Assembly: GCF_005221305.1 (NCBI RefSeq)
Contig: NZ_CP039887.1
Coordinates: forward strand, 186,001-250,000
DNA: 64,000 nucleotides
Reading direction: 5' to 3'
From: Neisseria subflava
Lineage (GTDB): Bacteria > Pseudomonadota > Gammaproteobacteria > Burkholderiales > Neisseriaceae
The notes under the pieces were generated by a model, which had not been told where the DNA came from, did no database searches, and worked only from the letters and a program-made list of their open reading frames with translations. The position numbers were made by a program, and so were the translations under genes. Below are positions 57,221-64,000 of the stretch, piece by piece (the stretch's first letter is position 1; the number at the start of each line of letters is the position of its first letter).

Positions 57221-58654
57221 ATGTCTCAATATGATGTAGTAGTGATTGGTGCAGGCCCGGGCGGATACGTTGCCGCCATCCGTGCCGCGCAACTGGGTTT
57301 CAAAACCGCTTGCGTTGACGCAGGCGTTAACAAAGCGGGCAACGCCCCAGCATTGGGCGGTACTTGCTTGAACGTAGGTTGCATCCCTTCCAAAGCCCTG
57401 TTGCAATCCAGCGAACATTTCCACGCTGCGCAACACGATTTTGCAGAACACGGTATCACTGTCGGCGACGTAAAATTCGACGCGGCCAAAATGATTGAGC
57501 GCAAAGATGCCATCGTGACCAAGCTGACCGGCGGCGTGAAATTCCTGTTCCAAAAAAACAAAGTAACCAGCCTGTTCGGTACTGCTTCCTTTGCCGGTAA
57601 AAATGGCGATGTTTACCAAATCGAAGTCGATAACAAAGGCGAGAAAACCGTTATCGAAGCCAAACACGTCATCGTAGCGACCGGTTCCGTACCGCGTCCG
57701 CTGCCACAAGTCGCTATCGACAACGTGAACGTTTTGGACAACGAAGGCGCATTGAACCTGACCGAAGTTCCTGCCAAACTCGGCGTGATCGGTTCCGGCG
57801 TGATTGGTTTGGAAATGGGTTCCGTATGGAACCGCGTGGGTTCAGAAGTTACCATTCTTGAAGCCGCGCCGACCTTCCTGGCTGCCGCCGACCAACAAAT
57901 CGCCAAAGAAGCCTTCAAATACTTCACCAAAGAGCAAGGCTTGAACATTGAATTGGGCGTGAAAATCGGCGACATCAAATCTGAAGGTAAAGGCGTTTCC
58001 GTTGCTTACGAAACTGCCGCCGGCGAAGCCAAAACCGAAGTATTCGACAAACTGATCGTTGCCATCGGCCGTATTCCAAACACCAAAGGCCTGAACGCCG
58101 AAGCCGTAGGTTTGGAAAAAGACGAGCGCGGCTTTATCAAGGTAGATGGCGAATGCCGTACCAACCTGCCTAACGTATGGGCAATCGGCGACGTGGTTCG
58201 CGGCCCAATGTTGGCACACAAAGCCAGCGACGAAGGCGTTGCCGTTGCCGAGCGCATTGCCGGTCAAAAACCGCATATCGACTTCAACAACGTACCGTTT
58301 GTTATTTACACCGACCCTGAAATCGCTTGGGTGGGTAAAACCGAAGAGCAACTCAAAGCCGAAGGTGTGGAGTACAAAAAAGGTACTTCAGGTTTCGGTG
58401 CGAATGGTCGCGCATTGGCAATGGGCAAAGCCAAAGGTACGGTTAAAGTATTGGCAGATGCCAAAACCGACCGCATCTTGGGCGTACACATGATCGGCCC
58501 GGTTGTCAGCGAATTGGTTACCGAAGGCGTGACTGCGCTCGAATTCTTCGCCAGCAGCGAAGACATCGCCCGCATTATCCATGCCCACCCAACCTTGTCC
58601 GAAGTGGTTCACGAAGCTGCATTGGCGGCCGACAAACGCGCTTTGCACGGTTGA
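57221..58654 (+). CDS. lpd: Dihydrolipoamide dehydrogenase (E3)
   Basis: 477-aa flavoprotein that reoxidises lipoamide for 2-oxoglutarate dehydrogenase. FAD-binding VVVIGAGPGGYVAAIRAA, the redox disulfide GGTCLNVGCIPSK (Cys near 46 and 51), NAD-binding GSGVIGLEMGSVW, and the dimer-interface HAHPTLSEVVHEA. It is the plain type without an N-terminal lipoyl domain. Good AAAGGA site. Confidence 0.97.
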   Translation: MSQYDVVVIGAGPGGYVAAIRAAQLGFKTACVDAGVNKAGNAPALGGTCLNVGCIPSKALLQSSEHFHAAQHDFAEHGITVGDVKFDAAKMIERKDAIVTKLTGGVKFLFQKNKVTSLFGTASFAGKNGDVYQIEVDNKGEKTVIEAKHVIVATGSVPRPLPQVAIDNVNVLDNEGALNLTEVPAKLGVIGSGVIGLEMGSVWNRVGSEVTILEAAPTFLAAADQQIAKEAFKYFTKEQGLNIELGVKIGDIKSEGKGVSVAYETAAGEAKTEVFDKLIVAIGRIPNTKGLNAEAVGLEKDERGFIKVDGECRTNLPNVWAIGDVVRGPMLAHKASDEGVAVAERIAGQKPHIDFNNVPFVIYTDPEIAWVGKTEEQLKAEGVEYKKGTSGFGANGRALAMGKAKGTVKVLADAKTDRILGVHMIGPVVSELVTEGVTALEFFASSEDIARIIHAHPTLSEVVHEAALAADKRALHG

Positions 58655-58662
58655 TAGACATT

Positions 58663-58692
58663 AAGGCCGTCTGAAACTTTTCAGACGGCCTT
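58663..58692. terminator. DUS terminator after lpd
   Basis: AAGGCCGTCTGAAA-CT-TTTCAGACGGCCTT, almost perfect palindrome. Confidence 0.75.
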
Positions 58693-58778
58693 AAGGCCTT
58701 CGACAAATTGAATGTTCCGAGAGCTCCGTTTTCTGATTTATAATTCCGTCAGACAAACAAACAGCATTTACATTCATT

Positions 58779-59066
58779 ATGAACAAAGAAATAGTCGGTA
58801 TTTTCTTTATACCGATGGGCATTATCAGCATGTGTATGGCCGCATTGTGGCAGATGTATGTGATGATGACCGAAACTTATACGCTCAACCGTTTCAAAGA
58901 TAAAGAATTGGTTTGGCGCGTGGCATTGTTGTTTATCAGTTTCAGCCTTGCCGTTTATCTGCTCTGCCCGAATTCGCGTAAAAAAGGCATCGTCTTTTTT
59001 ATTCTCGGGGGAGGCGGTGCAGCCATGTATCTGCTGGCGCGGATGTGGTTGCCCTTCAGTAAATAG
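58779..59066 (+). CDS. Small integral membrane protein, unknown function
   Basis: 95 aa with three hydrophobic segments (GIFFIPMGIISMCMAALWQM, WRVALLFISFSLAVYLL, GIVFFILGGGGAAMYLLA) and short charged loops. No family recognised. It lies between lpd and sucC in the same direction, so it may be co-transcribed with TCA-cycle genes. Confidence 0.65.
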   Translation: MNKEIVGIFFIPMGIISMCMAALWQMYVMMTETYTLNRFKDKELVWRVALLFISFSLAVYLLCPNSRKKGIVFFILGGGGAAMYLLARMWLPFSK

Positions 59067-59137
59067 TAGGGCCGTCTGAAAATATGGGATTGGCCGCAGG
59101 GCAATTCCTAAAACCCACTCACCTTAAGGAGAAATCC

Positions 59138-60304
59138 ATGAATTTACACGAGTATCAGGCTAAAGAACTGCTGGCTAGCTACGGTTTGCCCGTACAAGGC
59201 GGTATTTTGGCACACAACGGCGAAGAAGCCGCTGCAGCTTACGACAAATTGGGCGGCAAATTCGCTGTTGTCAAAGCACAAGTACACGCCGGCGGCCGCG
59301 GTAAAGCGGGCGGCGTAAAAGTCGTTAAAAGCCGCGAAGAAGCTAAAGAAGTGGCTGAAAGCCTGATTGGCACCAACTTGGTAACTTACCAAACCGATGC
59401 CAACGGCCAACCTGTCAACAGCGTTTTGGTTTGCGAAGATATGTATCCGGTTCAAACTGAGCTGTACTTGGGCGCAGTGGTTGACCGTTCTACCCGCCGC
59501 GTTACATTCATGGCTTCTACCGAAGGCGGCGTGGAAATCGAAAAAGTTGCTGCCGAAACTCCTGAAAAAATCTTCAAAGTAACCGTTGATCCACTGGTTG
59601 GCCTGCAACCTTGCCAAGCTCGCGAAGTTGCGTTCCAACTGGGCTTGAAAGACAAACAAATCAACGAGTTTGTCAAACTGATGACCGGCGCGTACAAAGC
59701 GTTTGTCGACAACGACTTCGCACTGTTTGAAGTAAACCCATTGGCAGTTCGCGAAAACGGCGCACTGGCTTGCGTAGATGGCAAAATCGGTATCGACAGC
59801 AACGCGCTCTACCGCCTGCCAAAAATCGCCGAATTGCGCGACAAATCCCAAGAAAACGAACGCGAGCTGAAAGCCTCCGAATTCGACCTGAACTATGTTG
59901 CTTTGGAAGGCAACATCGGCTGTATGGTGAACGGCGCAGGTTTGGCGATGGCAACTATGGACATCATCAAACTCAAAGGCGGTCAACCTGCCAACTTCCT
60001 CGACGTAGGTGGCGGCGCGACTAAAGAGCGCGTGGTTGAAGCGTTCAAACTGATTCTCGAAGACAAATCCGTCAAAGGCGTATTGATCAACATCTTCGGC
60101 GGTATCGTCCGTTGTGACATGATCGCGGAAGCCATCGTGGCAGCCGTTAAAGAAATCAACGTTGACGTGCCTGTCGTTGTCCGTTTGGAAGGCAATAACG
60201 CCGAACTCGGCGCGAAAATCCTGAACGAATCAGGTCTGAAACTGACTTCCGCCGACGGCCTGAATGACGCAGCCGAAAAAATTGTCGCAGCCGTAAACGC
60301 CTAA
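59138..60304 (+). CDS. sucC: Succinyl-CoA ligase (ADP-forming) subunit beta
   Basis: 388-aa ATP-grasp subunit. It starts MNLHEYQAKELLASYG; VKAQVHAGGRGKAGGVK is the nucleotide-binding lysine region and NIFGGIVRCDMIAEAIV is near residue 320. Start at 59138 with AAGGAG 6 nt upstream; the frame upstream is non-homologous. It pairs with sucD 10 bp downstream. Confidence 0.97.
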   Translation: MNLHEYQAKELLASYGLPVQGGILAHNGEEAAAAYDKLGGKFAVVKAQVHAGGRGKAGGVKVVKSREEAKEVAESLIGTNLVTYQTDANGQPVNSVLVCEDMYPVQTELYLGAVVDRSTRRVTFMASTEGGVEIEKVAAETPEKIFKVTVDPLVGLQPCQAREVAFQLGLKDKQINEFVKLMTGAYKAFVDNDFALFEVNPLAVRENGALACVDGKIGIDSNALYRLPKIAELRDKSQENERELKASEFDLNYVALEGNIGCMVNGAGLAMATMDIIKLKGGQPANFLDVGGGATKERVVEAFKLILEDKSVKGVLINIFGGIVRCDMIAEAIVAAVKEINVDVPVVVRLEGNNAELGAKILNESGLKLTSADGLNDAAEKIVAAVNA

Positions 60305-60314
60305 GGAGAAAAGA

Positions 60315-61205
60315 ATGAGCGTATTGATTAATAAAGACACCAAAGTATTGGTTCAAGGTTTCACCGGTAAAAACGGTACTTTCCACTCCGAACAAGCTCT
60401 GGCTTACGGCACTAAAGTTGTCGGCGGCGTGACCCCGGGTAAAGGCGGTCAAACCCACCTGAACCTGCCCGTGTTCAACACCATGAAAGAAGCCGTTAAA
60501 GAAACCGGCGCGGACGCATCCGTGATTTACGTTCCGGCTCCGTTTGTGTTGGATTCTATCGTTGAAGCCGTTGATTCCGGCGTAGGCTTGGTGGTTGTGA
60601 TTACCGAAGGCGTGCCGACTCTGGACATGCTCAAAGCCAAACGCTACTTGGAAACCAACGGTAACGGTACACGTTTGGTCGGCCCTAACTGCCCGGGCGT
60701 GATTACTCCGGGTGAGTGCAAAATCGGCATTATGCCGGGCCACATCCACACTCCGGGACGCATCGGCATCATTTCCCGTTCCGGTACATTGACTTACGAA
60801 GCTGTGGCACAAACCACCAAACTGGGCTTGGGTCAATCAACCTGTATCGGTATCGGCGGCGACCCGATTCCTGGCATGAACCAAATCGACGTACTGAAAC
60901 TCTTCCAAGAAGACCCAGATACTGACGCCATCATCATGATCGGTGAAATCGGCGGTACTGCGGAAGAAGAAGCAGCCGAATACATCCAATCCAACGTAAC
61001 CAAACCCGTCGTCGGCTACATTGCAGGTGTTACTGCCCCTAAAGGCAAACGTATGGGCCACGCCGGTGCGATTATTTCCGGTGGTAAAGGTACTGCCGAA
61101 GAAAAATTCGCCGCTTTTGAAAAAGTCGGTATCGCTTACACCCGCAGCCCTGCCGAGTTGGGCACTACCATGCTGGAAGTGTTGAAAGCAAAAGGTTTAG
61201 CATAA
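60315..61205 (+). CDS. sucD: Succinyl-CoA ligase subunit alpha
   Basis: 296-aa CoA-binding subunit. CoA-binding GFTGKNGTFHSEQAL near residue 15, GPNCPGVITPGECKIGIMPG near residue 122, and the phosphorylated His in KRMGHAGAIISGGKGTA (near residue 245). AAGGAG site. Last gene of the TCA cluster. Confidence 0.97.
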   Translation: MSVLINKDTKVLVQGFTGKNGTFHSEQALAYGTKVVGGVTPGKGGQTHLNLPVFNTMKEAVKETGADASVIYVPAPFVLDSIVEAVDSGVGLVVVITEGVPTLDMLKAKRYLETNGNGTRLVGPNCPGVITPGECKIGIMPGHIHTPGRIGIISRSGTLTYEAVAQTTKLGLGQSTCIGIGGDPIPGMNQIDVLKLFQEDPDTDAIIMIGEIGGTAEEEAAEYIQSNVTKPVVGYIAGVTAPKGKRMGHAGAIISGGKGTAEEKFAAFEKVGIAYTRSPAELGTTMLEVLKAKGLA

Positions 61206-61229
61206 GACTTAAGTCTTTAAGCTGAATTG

Positions 61230-61263
61230 AAAAGGCCGTCTGAAGTTTTCAGACGGCCTTTTT
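61230..61263. terminator. DUS terminator after sucD
   Basis: AAAAGGCCGTCTGAAGT / TTTTCAGACGGCCTTTTTT stem with a T run. Confidence 0.85.
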
Positions 61264-61315
61264 TAAATTCCATTGGGTTGTTTTCAGAATAAGCACTTAA
61301 TTTAATTTAAATTAA

Positions 61316-61343
61316 CGTTTATTTTGGAATAAACGGTTATAAT
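61316..61343 (+). promoter_or_regulatory. Palindromic operator and -10 box of the yqjD-like operon
   Basis: Perfect 8-bp inverted repeat CGTTTATT-TTGG-AATAAACG (61316-61335) occupies the -35 region of a promoter with TATAAT at 61338-61343. The regulator is not identified. Confidence 0.5.
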
Positions 61344-61397
61344 TTATTAACAGATAAATAGTCTGTAACCATATCAACCTATATCAAGGAGAAAAGC

Positions 61398-61832
61398 ATG
61401 AAAAAACACGATTTTGAAGCACGTCGCGAGGCTTTGCTGAAAGACATCCGAGAAGTGATGGATGATGTGGAAGAATTGTACCGCAATGGTGTGGAAGCCG
61501 GTTCGGAAGAGGGCAGCAAAGCCCGAGCCAAATTGGAAGAAAAATTGGCTGTGGCCAAAGAGCGTTTGAGCCGTTTTGAAGAAGAAGCCGGCGAGCGTCT
61601 GCGCCATCATGCCGAGCGTGCGCGTGAAAAATACGAGCAGTTTGAAGAAGCGGCTCAGGAGCGTTTGAAAGAAGGCAAAGAGCGTTTTGCCGAATTTGAA
61701 GCCGATGCAGGTGCGCGTTTGAAACGCGGTGCCAAACACGCTGATGAAGTGGTGCATGAAAAACCATACTATGCGATGGGTTTTGCCGCATTGGCCGGTT
61801 TGGTTGTCGGTGTGTTGTTGAACCGCCGTTAA
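61398..61832 (+). CDS. YqjD/ElaB/DUF883-like membrane-anchored protein
   Basis: 144 aa. A long charged coiled coil (residues ~5-115, rich in Glu/Arg/Lys with repeats of the type RxxFEEEAxERL) ends in one C-terminal transmembrane helix (YYAMGFAALAGLVVGVLLNRR) with the family's VHEKPYYAMG lead-in. The layout matches C-tail-anchored YqjD, which binds ribosomes at the membrane in E. coli (family knowledge). Strong AAGGAG site. First gene of a three-gene operon. Confidence 0.85.
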   Translation: MKKHDFEARREALLKDIREVMDDVEELYRNGVEAGSEEGSKARAKLEEKLAVAKERLSRFEEEAGERLRHHAERAREKYEQFEEAAQERLKEGKERFAEFEADAGARLKRGAKHADEVVHEKPYYAMGFAALAGLVVGVLLNRR

Positions 61833-61942
61833 TGTGAATATGTTAAGGCCGTCTGAACAGGCGTGCACATGAAATCATGGATTTCATTGTGCCGTGCAGA
61901 CGGCCTCTGCCTTATATTTTCCTGAAAAAAAGGATAATCGAG

Positions 61943-62350
61943 ATGGGAATTCGCCAGCGTTTTGAACATGGCAAGGCTTTGTTGAATCAGGGCGCGGATT
62001 TGCTGCTGTTGCGTTTGCAGGTATTGAGCTTGGATTTGACGCGTCAGGCGGAGAATGTGTTCCGGTTGGCGATATGGCTGGTATTGTCCGGCGCGCTGTT
62101 GATGGTGGGCTTGGTCGGTTTGCTGTTCGGTTTGAACCGCGTGCTGACGGATGTCGCGGCTTTATGGGTATTTTTCGGCATTTTCTTCGTGAGCCTGCTG
62201 ATTATTGCCGTATTGTTCCGCAAAGTATCGGCGGACTATCGGGAGCAGGGCAGTCGCGTGGCTGAGACCTTGCAGGATATTCGATCGGACATTGCGTATT
62301 TGCGCGGTGAGATAGACAAGGATGCGGACGATGAAGCAACAGGAGTATGA
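61943..62350 (+). CDS. YqjE-like phage-holin-family membrane protein
   Basis: 135 aa with two transmembrane helices (about residues 45-68 and 75-97) between cytoplasmic helices, the PF07332/YqjE layout. The start at 61943 has AAGGA 8 nt upstream; a longer frame to 61877 crosses a DUS and lacks similarity. It overlaps the next gene, indicating coupled translation. Confidence 0.8.
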   Translation: MGIRQRFEHGKALLNQGADLLLLRLQVLSLDLTRQAENVFRLAIWLVLSGALLMVGLVGLLFGLNRVLTDVAALWVFFGIFFVSLLIIAVLFRKVSADYREQGSRVAETLQDIRSDIAYLRGEIDKDADDEATGV

Positions 62351-62597
62351 GGAAGAGCGCGAGCTGCTGCTTTTAGAAGCCAAGCTGGTGCGGCTGCGGA
62401 TTGAAGCGGAAAATTTGAAATTGCGTAAAGCGGAAGAAAGCAAAACACGACAGGGTAATCAGTTGATTAAGCTCGCAGATGTGGCGTATCAGTTGAGCCA
62501 AACGCGTTTGCTGTCTCAACGCGCTTTGTTTTCTACATCGCGCCGTCGGCATTGGATTTGGCTGGTATTGGCTGTCATATTGGGCTTGTCGAGATAA
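62331..62597 (+). CDS. Small C-terminally anchored protein (YqjK-like position), unknown function
   Basis: 88 aa: a long charged helix (EEERELLLLEAKLVRLRIEA) and a C-terminal hydrophobic segment (WIWLVLAVILGL) preceded by Arg/His. It occupies the third place in a yqjD-yqjE-yqjK-type operon, but sequence alone does not prove orthology. An ATG nine bases earlier (62322) is possible. It overlaps the previous gene by 20 bp. Confidence 0.68.
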   Translation: MKQQEYEEERELLLLEAKLVRLRIEAENLKLRKAEESKTRQGNQLIKLADVAYQLSQTRLLSQRALFSTSRRRHWIWLVLAVILGLSR

Positions 62598-62734
62598 TCG
62601 AGGGCAGAGGTTTGGTCAAAATGATATTTGCAGCGTGTTGTTGGCTCGTGTGAGCCGCTTGTTGAGGATGCTGCGTCATTGTGTTGCCGAAACTGAAACT
62701 TTATCTATGTTGAGTATTTTTTACAAAAGACACC

Positions 62735-62760
62735 GGCCGTCTGAACATTTCAGACGGCCT
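62735..62760. terminator. DUS inverted repeat upstream of psd
   Basis: CCGGCCGTCTGAA / TTTCAGACGGCC arms. A promoter-like TATAAT (62780-62785) for psd follows. Confidence 0.65.
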
Positions 62761-62819
62761 CAATGTTTGGAGTTTCGGATATAATGGCGGCAATTTTGAA
62801 ATTATTAAATGAAGGATAA

Positions 62820-63674
62820 GTGATGAACCGTTTGTATCCCCACCCGATTATCGCCCGTGAGGGCTGGCCGATTATCGGCGGCGGTTTGGCTTTGAGCCTG
62901 CTGGTGTCGATGTGTTGCGGCTGGTGGTCTTTGCCGTTTTGGGTGTTTACCGTATTTGCCCTGCAGTTTTTCCGCGATCCTGCGCGTGAAATTCCGCTAA
63001 ATCCTGAAGCGGTGTTGAGCCCGGTTGACGGCCGTATCGTGGTGGTTGAGCGCGCACGCGATCCGTATCGTGATGTCGACGCTTTGAAAATCAGTATTTT
63101 TATGAACGTGTTCAACGTGCATTCGCAAAAATCGCCTGCCGATTGTACGGTAACGAAAGTGGTCTATAACAAAGGCAAATTCGTGAATGCGGATTTGGAT
63201 AAAGCCAGCACGGAAAATGAACGTAATGCGGTTTTGGCGACTACGGCTTCTGGTCGTGAAATTACTTTTGTTCAAGTGGCCGGTTTGGTGGCGCGCCGTA
63301 TTTTGTGCTACACCCAAGCAGGTGCGAAACTGTCTCGCGGCGAACGCTATGGCTTTATCCGCTTTGGCTCGCGCGTGGATATGTATTTGCCTGTCGATGC
63401 TCAGGCGCAAGTGGCGATTGGTGATAAAGTTACCGGCGTCAGCACTGTATTGGCGCGTTTGCCGTTGACTGCGCCGCAAACTGAATCTGAGCCTAAAGCT
63501 GCAGCCCCACAAGCCGCGCCAGTTTCACAAGCAACTCCGGCTTCTCAAGCTGCTCCGGTTGAGACAGTGGCAAACCAATCTACCGAACAGCAGCAAATCG
63601 AAGCGGCGGCGGCTAAGATTCAAGCGGCTGTGCAAGATGTGTTGAAAGATTATAGCCAAGTGAAATCAAAATAG
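62820..63674 (+). CDS. psd: Phosphatidylserine decarboxylase (3' end altered by IS630)
   Basis: 284-aa inner-membrane enzyme making phosphatidylethanolamine. An N-terminal hydrophobic region (residues ~15-47) is followed by VLSPVDGRIVVVERARD and the self-cleavage site in FIRFGSRVDMYLP (Gly-Ser, near residue 182, the pyruvoyl serine). The Pro/Ala-rich tail is longer than the meningococcal form as I recall it. The native protein should end near QDVLKD. Here an IS630 copy begins at the stop codon and adds YSQVKSK before TAG at 63672-63674. The added tail is distal to the catalytic core and probably harmless. Confidence 0.93.
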   Translation: MMNRLYPHPIIAREGWPIIGGGLALSLLVSMCCGWWSLPFWVFTVFALQFFRDPAREIPLNPEAVLSPVDGRIVVVERARDPYRDVDALKISIFMNVFNVHSQKSPADCTVTKVVYNKGKFVNADLDKASTENERNAVLATTASGREITFVQVAGLVARRILCYTQAGAKLSRGERYGFIRFGSRVDMYLPVDAQAQVAIGDKVTGVSTVLARLPLTAPQTESEPKAAAPQAAPVSQATPASQAAPVETVANQSTEQQQIEAAAAKIQAAVQDVLKDYSQVKSK

Positions 63675-64000
63675 GACATTATCGCATCGTCAAATCGGGC
63701 GTAATCAGACAATACGGTTCGCAGATACCGCTTAATATCCGCCCACACCTTCTCAATCGGGTTGAACTCAGGAGAATAAGGTGCAAGAGGCAATACCTTA
63801 TGTCCCAATTTTTCCGCCATTTCCCGTAAGACACCCATACGGTGAAATCGTGCATTATCTAAAATAATCACCGATTTTTGAGTCAATGCGGGCAGTAGGC
63901 ATTGCTGAAACCATGCCTCAAAAAAGGCTCCGGTCATCATATTTTGATAAACCATCGGAGCAATCAGCCGGTTGCCGACTTGTGCGGACACCAGAGATAA
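63650..64000 (-). CDS. IS630 transposase, catalytic part (5' end outside window)
   Basis: Partial, open to the window edge. Second Asp in ILDNARFH and the Glu in FNPIEKVWADIKR are visible. It differs from copy 1 at several residues (for example VGNR vs VDNR, QNMMTGAFF vs QNTMTGVFF). The TAA stop at 63650-63652 uses the last base of the psd Asp codon. Confidence 0.8.
   Translation of the reverse strand, partial: LSLVSAQVGNRLIAPMVYQNMMTGAFFEAWFQQCLLPALTQKSVIILDNARFHRMGVLREMAEKLGHKVLPLAPYSPEFNPIEKVWADIKRYLRTVLSDYARFDDAIMSYFDFTWL
63651..64000 (-). mobile_element. IS630-family insertion sequence, copy 2 (cut by window end)
   Basis: Begins TATAGCCAAGTGAAATCAAA, a diverged version of the 3906 end; from the AAATCAAAATAGGACATT part onward it is nearly identical to copy 1. 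It is inserted at the stop codon of psd (TA target) and runs past the right edge. Confidence 0.85.

Noticed and set aside
61877..61942. N-terminal extension of the YqjE-like gene
   Set aside because: It crosses an uptake sequence and lacks similarity; the ATG at 61943 has a strong ribosome-binding site.

Overview
The window is a piece of a Neisseria chromosome. The 16S/23S/5S genes are neisserial in character. Nearly every gene boundary carries the 10-mer GCCGTCTGAA (the DNA uptake sequence, DUS), and two Correia-type repeats (TATAGTGGATTAA ends) are present. Most intergenic DUS copies read AGGCCGTCTGAA (the AG dialect) rather than the ATGCCGTCTGAA of meningococcus and gonococcus. This points to a commensal of the N. 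subflava/flavescens type; species assignment is inference.

Layout. 1-4.8 kb: end of rnc, era, coaBC (convergent), a TPR-glycosyltransferase gene broken by a frameshift, and an IS630-family element. 5.0-10.5 kb: a complete rRNA operon (promoter, boxA, 16S, tRNA-Ile, tRNA-Ala, 23S, 5S, terminator). 10.8-16.4 kb: comEA and comP (DNA uptake), then uppP, a dsbA, an FtsN-like SPOR gene, comM and ubiK. 16.5-25.8 kb: metK with a structured RNA upstream, an lpxL acyltransferase, recC plus a thioredoxin-like gene, lapA/lapB and ilvE. 26.3-27.2 kb: an IS481-family element. 27.3-35.3 kb: metE and metF, then the iscX/fdx/hscA iron-sulfur genes interrupted by an AT-rich GIY-YIG nuclease gene and a pyrimidine-dimer-glycosylase-like gene. 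35.5-46.6 kb: rpsF-priB-rpsR-rplI, mltB, an aldose epimerase, dnaX-ybaB, a Correia element, tRNA-Asn, dapF, cysK and several lipoprotein or membrane genes. 46.8-61.2 kb: a small zinc-ribbon gene, a second Correia element, a gene remnant, and the TCA-cycle block sdhCDAB-sdhE-gltA-sucAB-lpd-sucCD. 61.4-64 kb: a YqjD/YqjE/YqjK-like membrane operon, psd, and a second IS630 copy running off the end.

How the genes connect. The TCA block encodes citrate synthase, the 2-oxoglutarate dehydrogenase complex, succinyl-CoA ligase and succinate dehydrogenase with its FAD-assembly factor. The isc genes would supply the Fe-S clusters of SdhB. comEA, comP, comM and recC all act in uptake or recombination of transforming DNA, which the DUS repeats address. 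metE, metF and metK form the methionine/SAM branch.

The most interesting unexplained signal is a compact, promoter-led, multi-hairpin RNA upstream of metK on the metK strand. Its 5' end is complementary to the stem of its own intrinsic terminator, which resembles a riboswitch or attenuator. Other points: an IS630 insertion in the psd stop codon that gives each gene a new stop, a structured sucA leader, and a perfect palindrome over the promoter of the YqjD-like operon.
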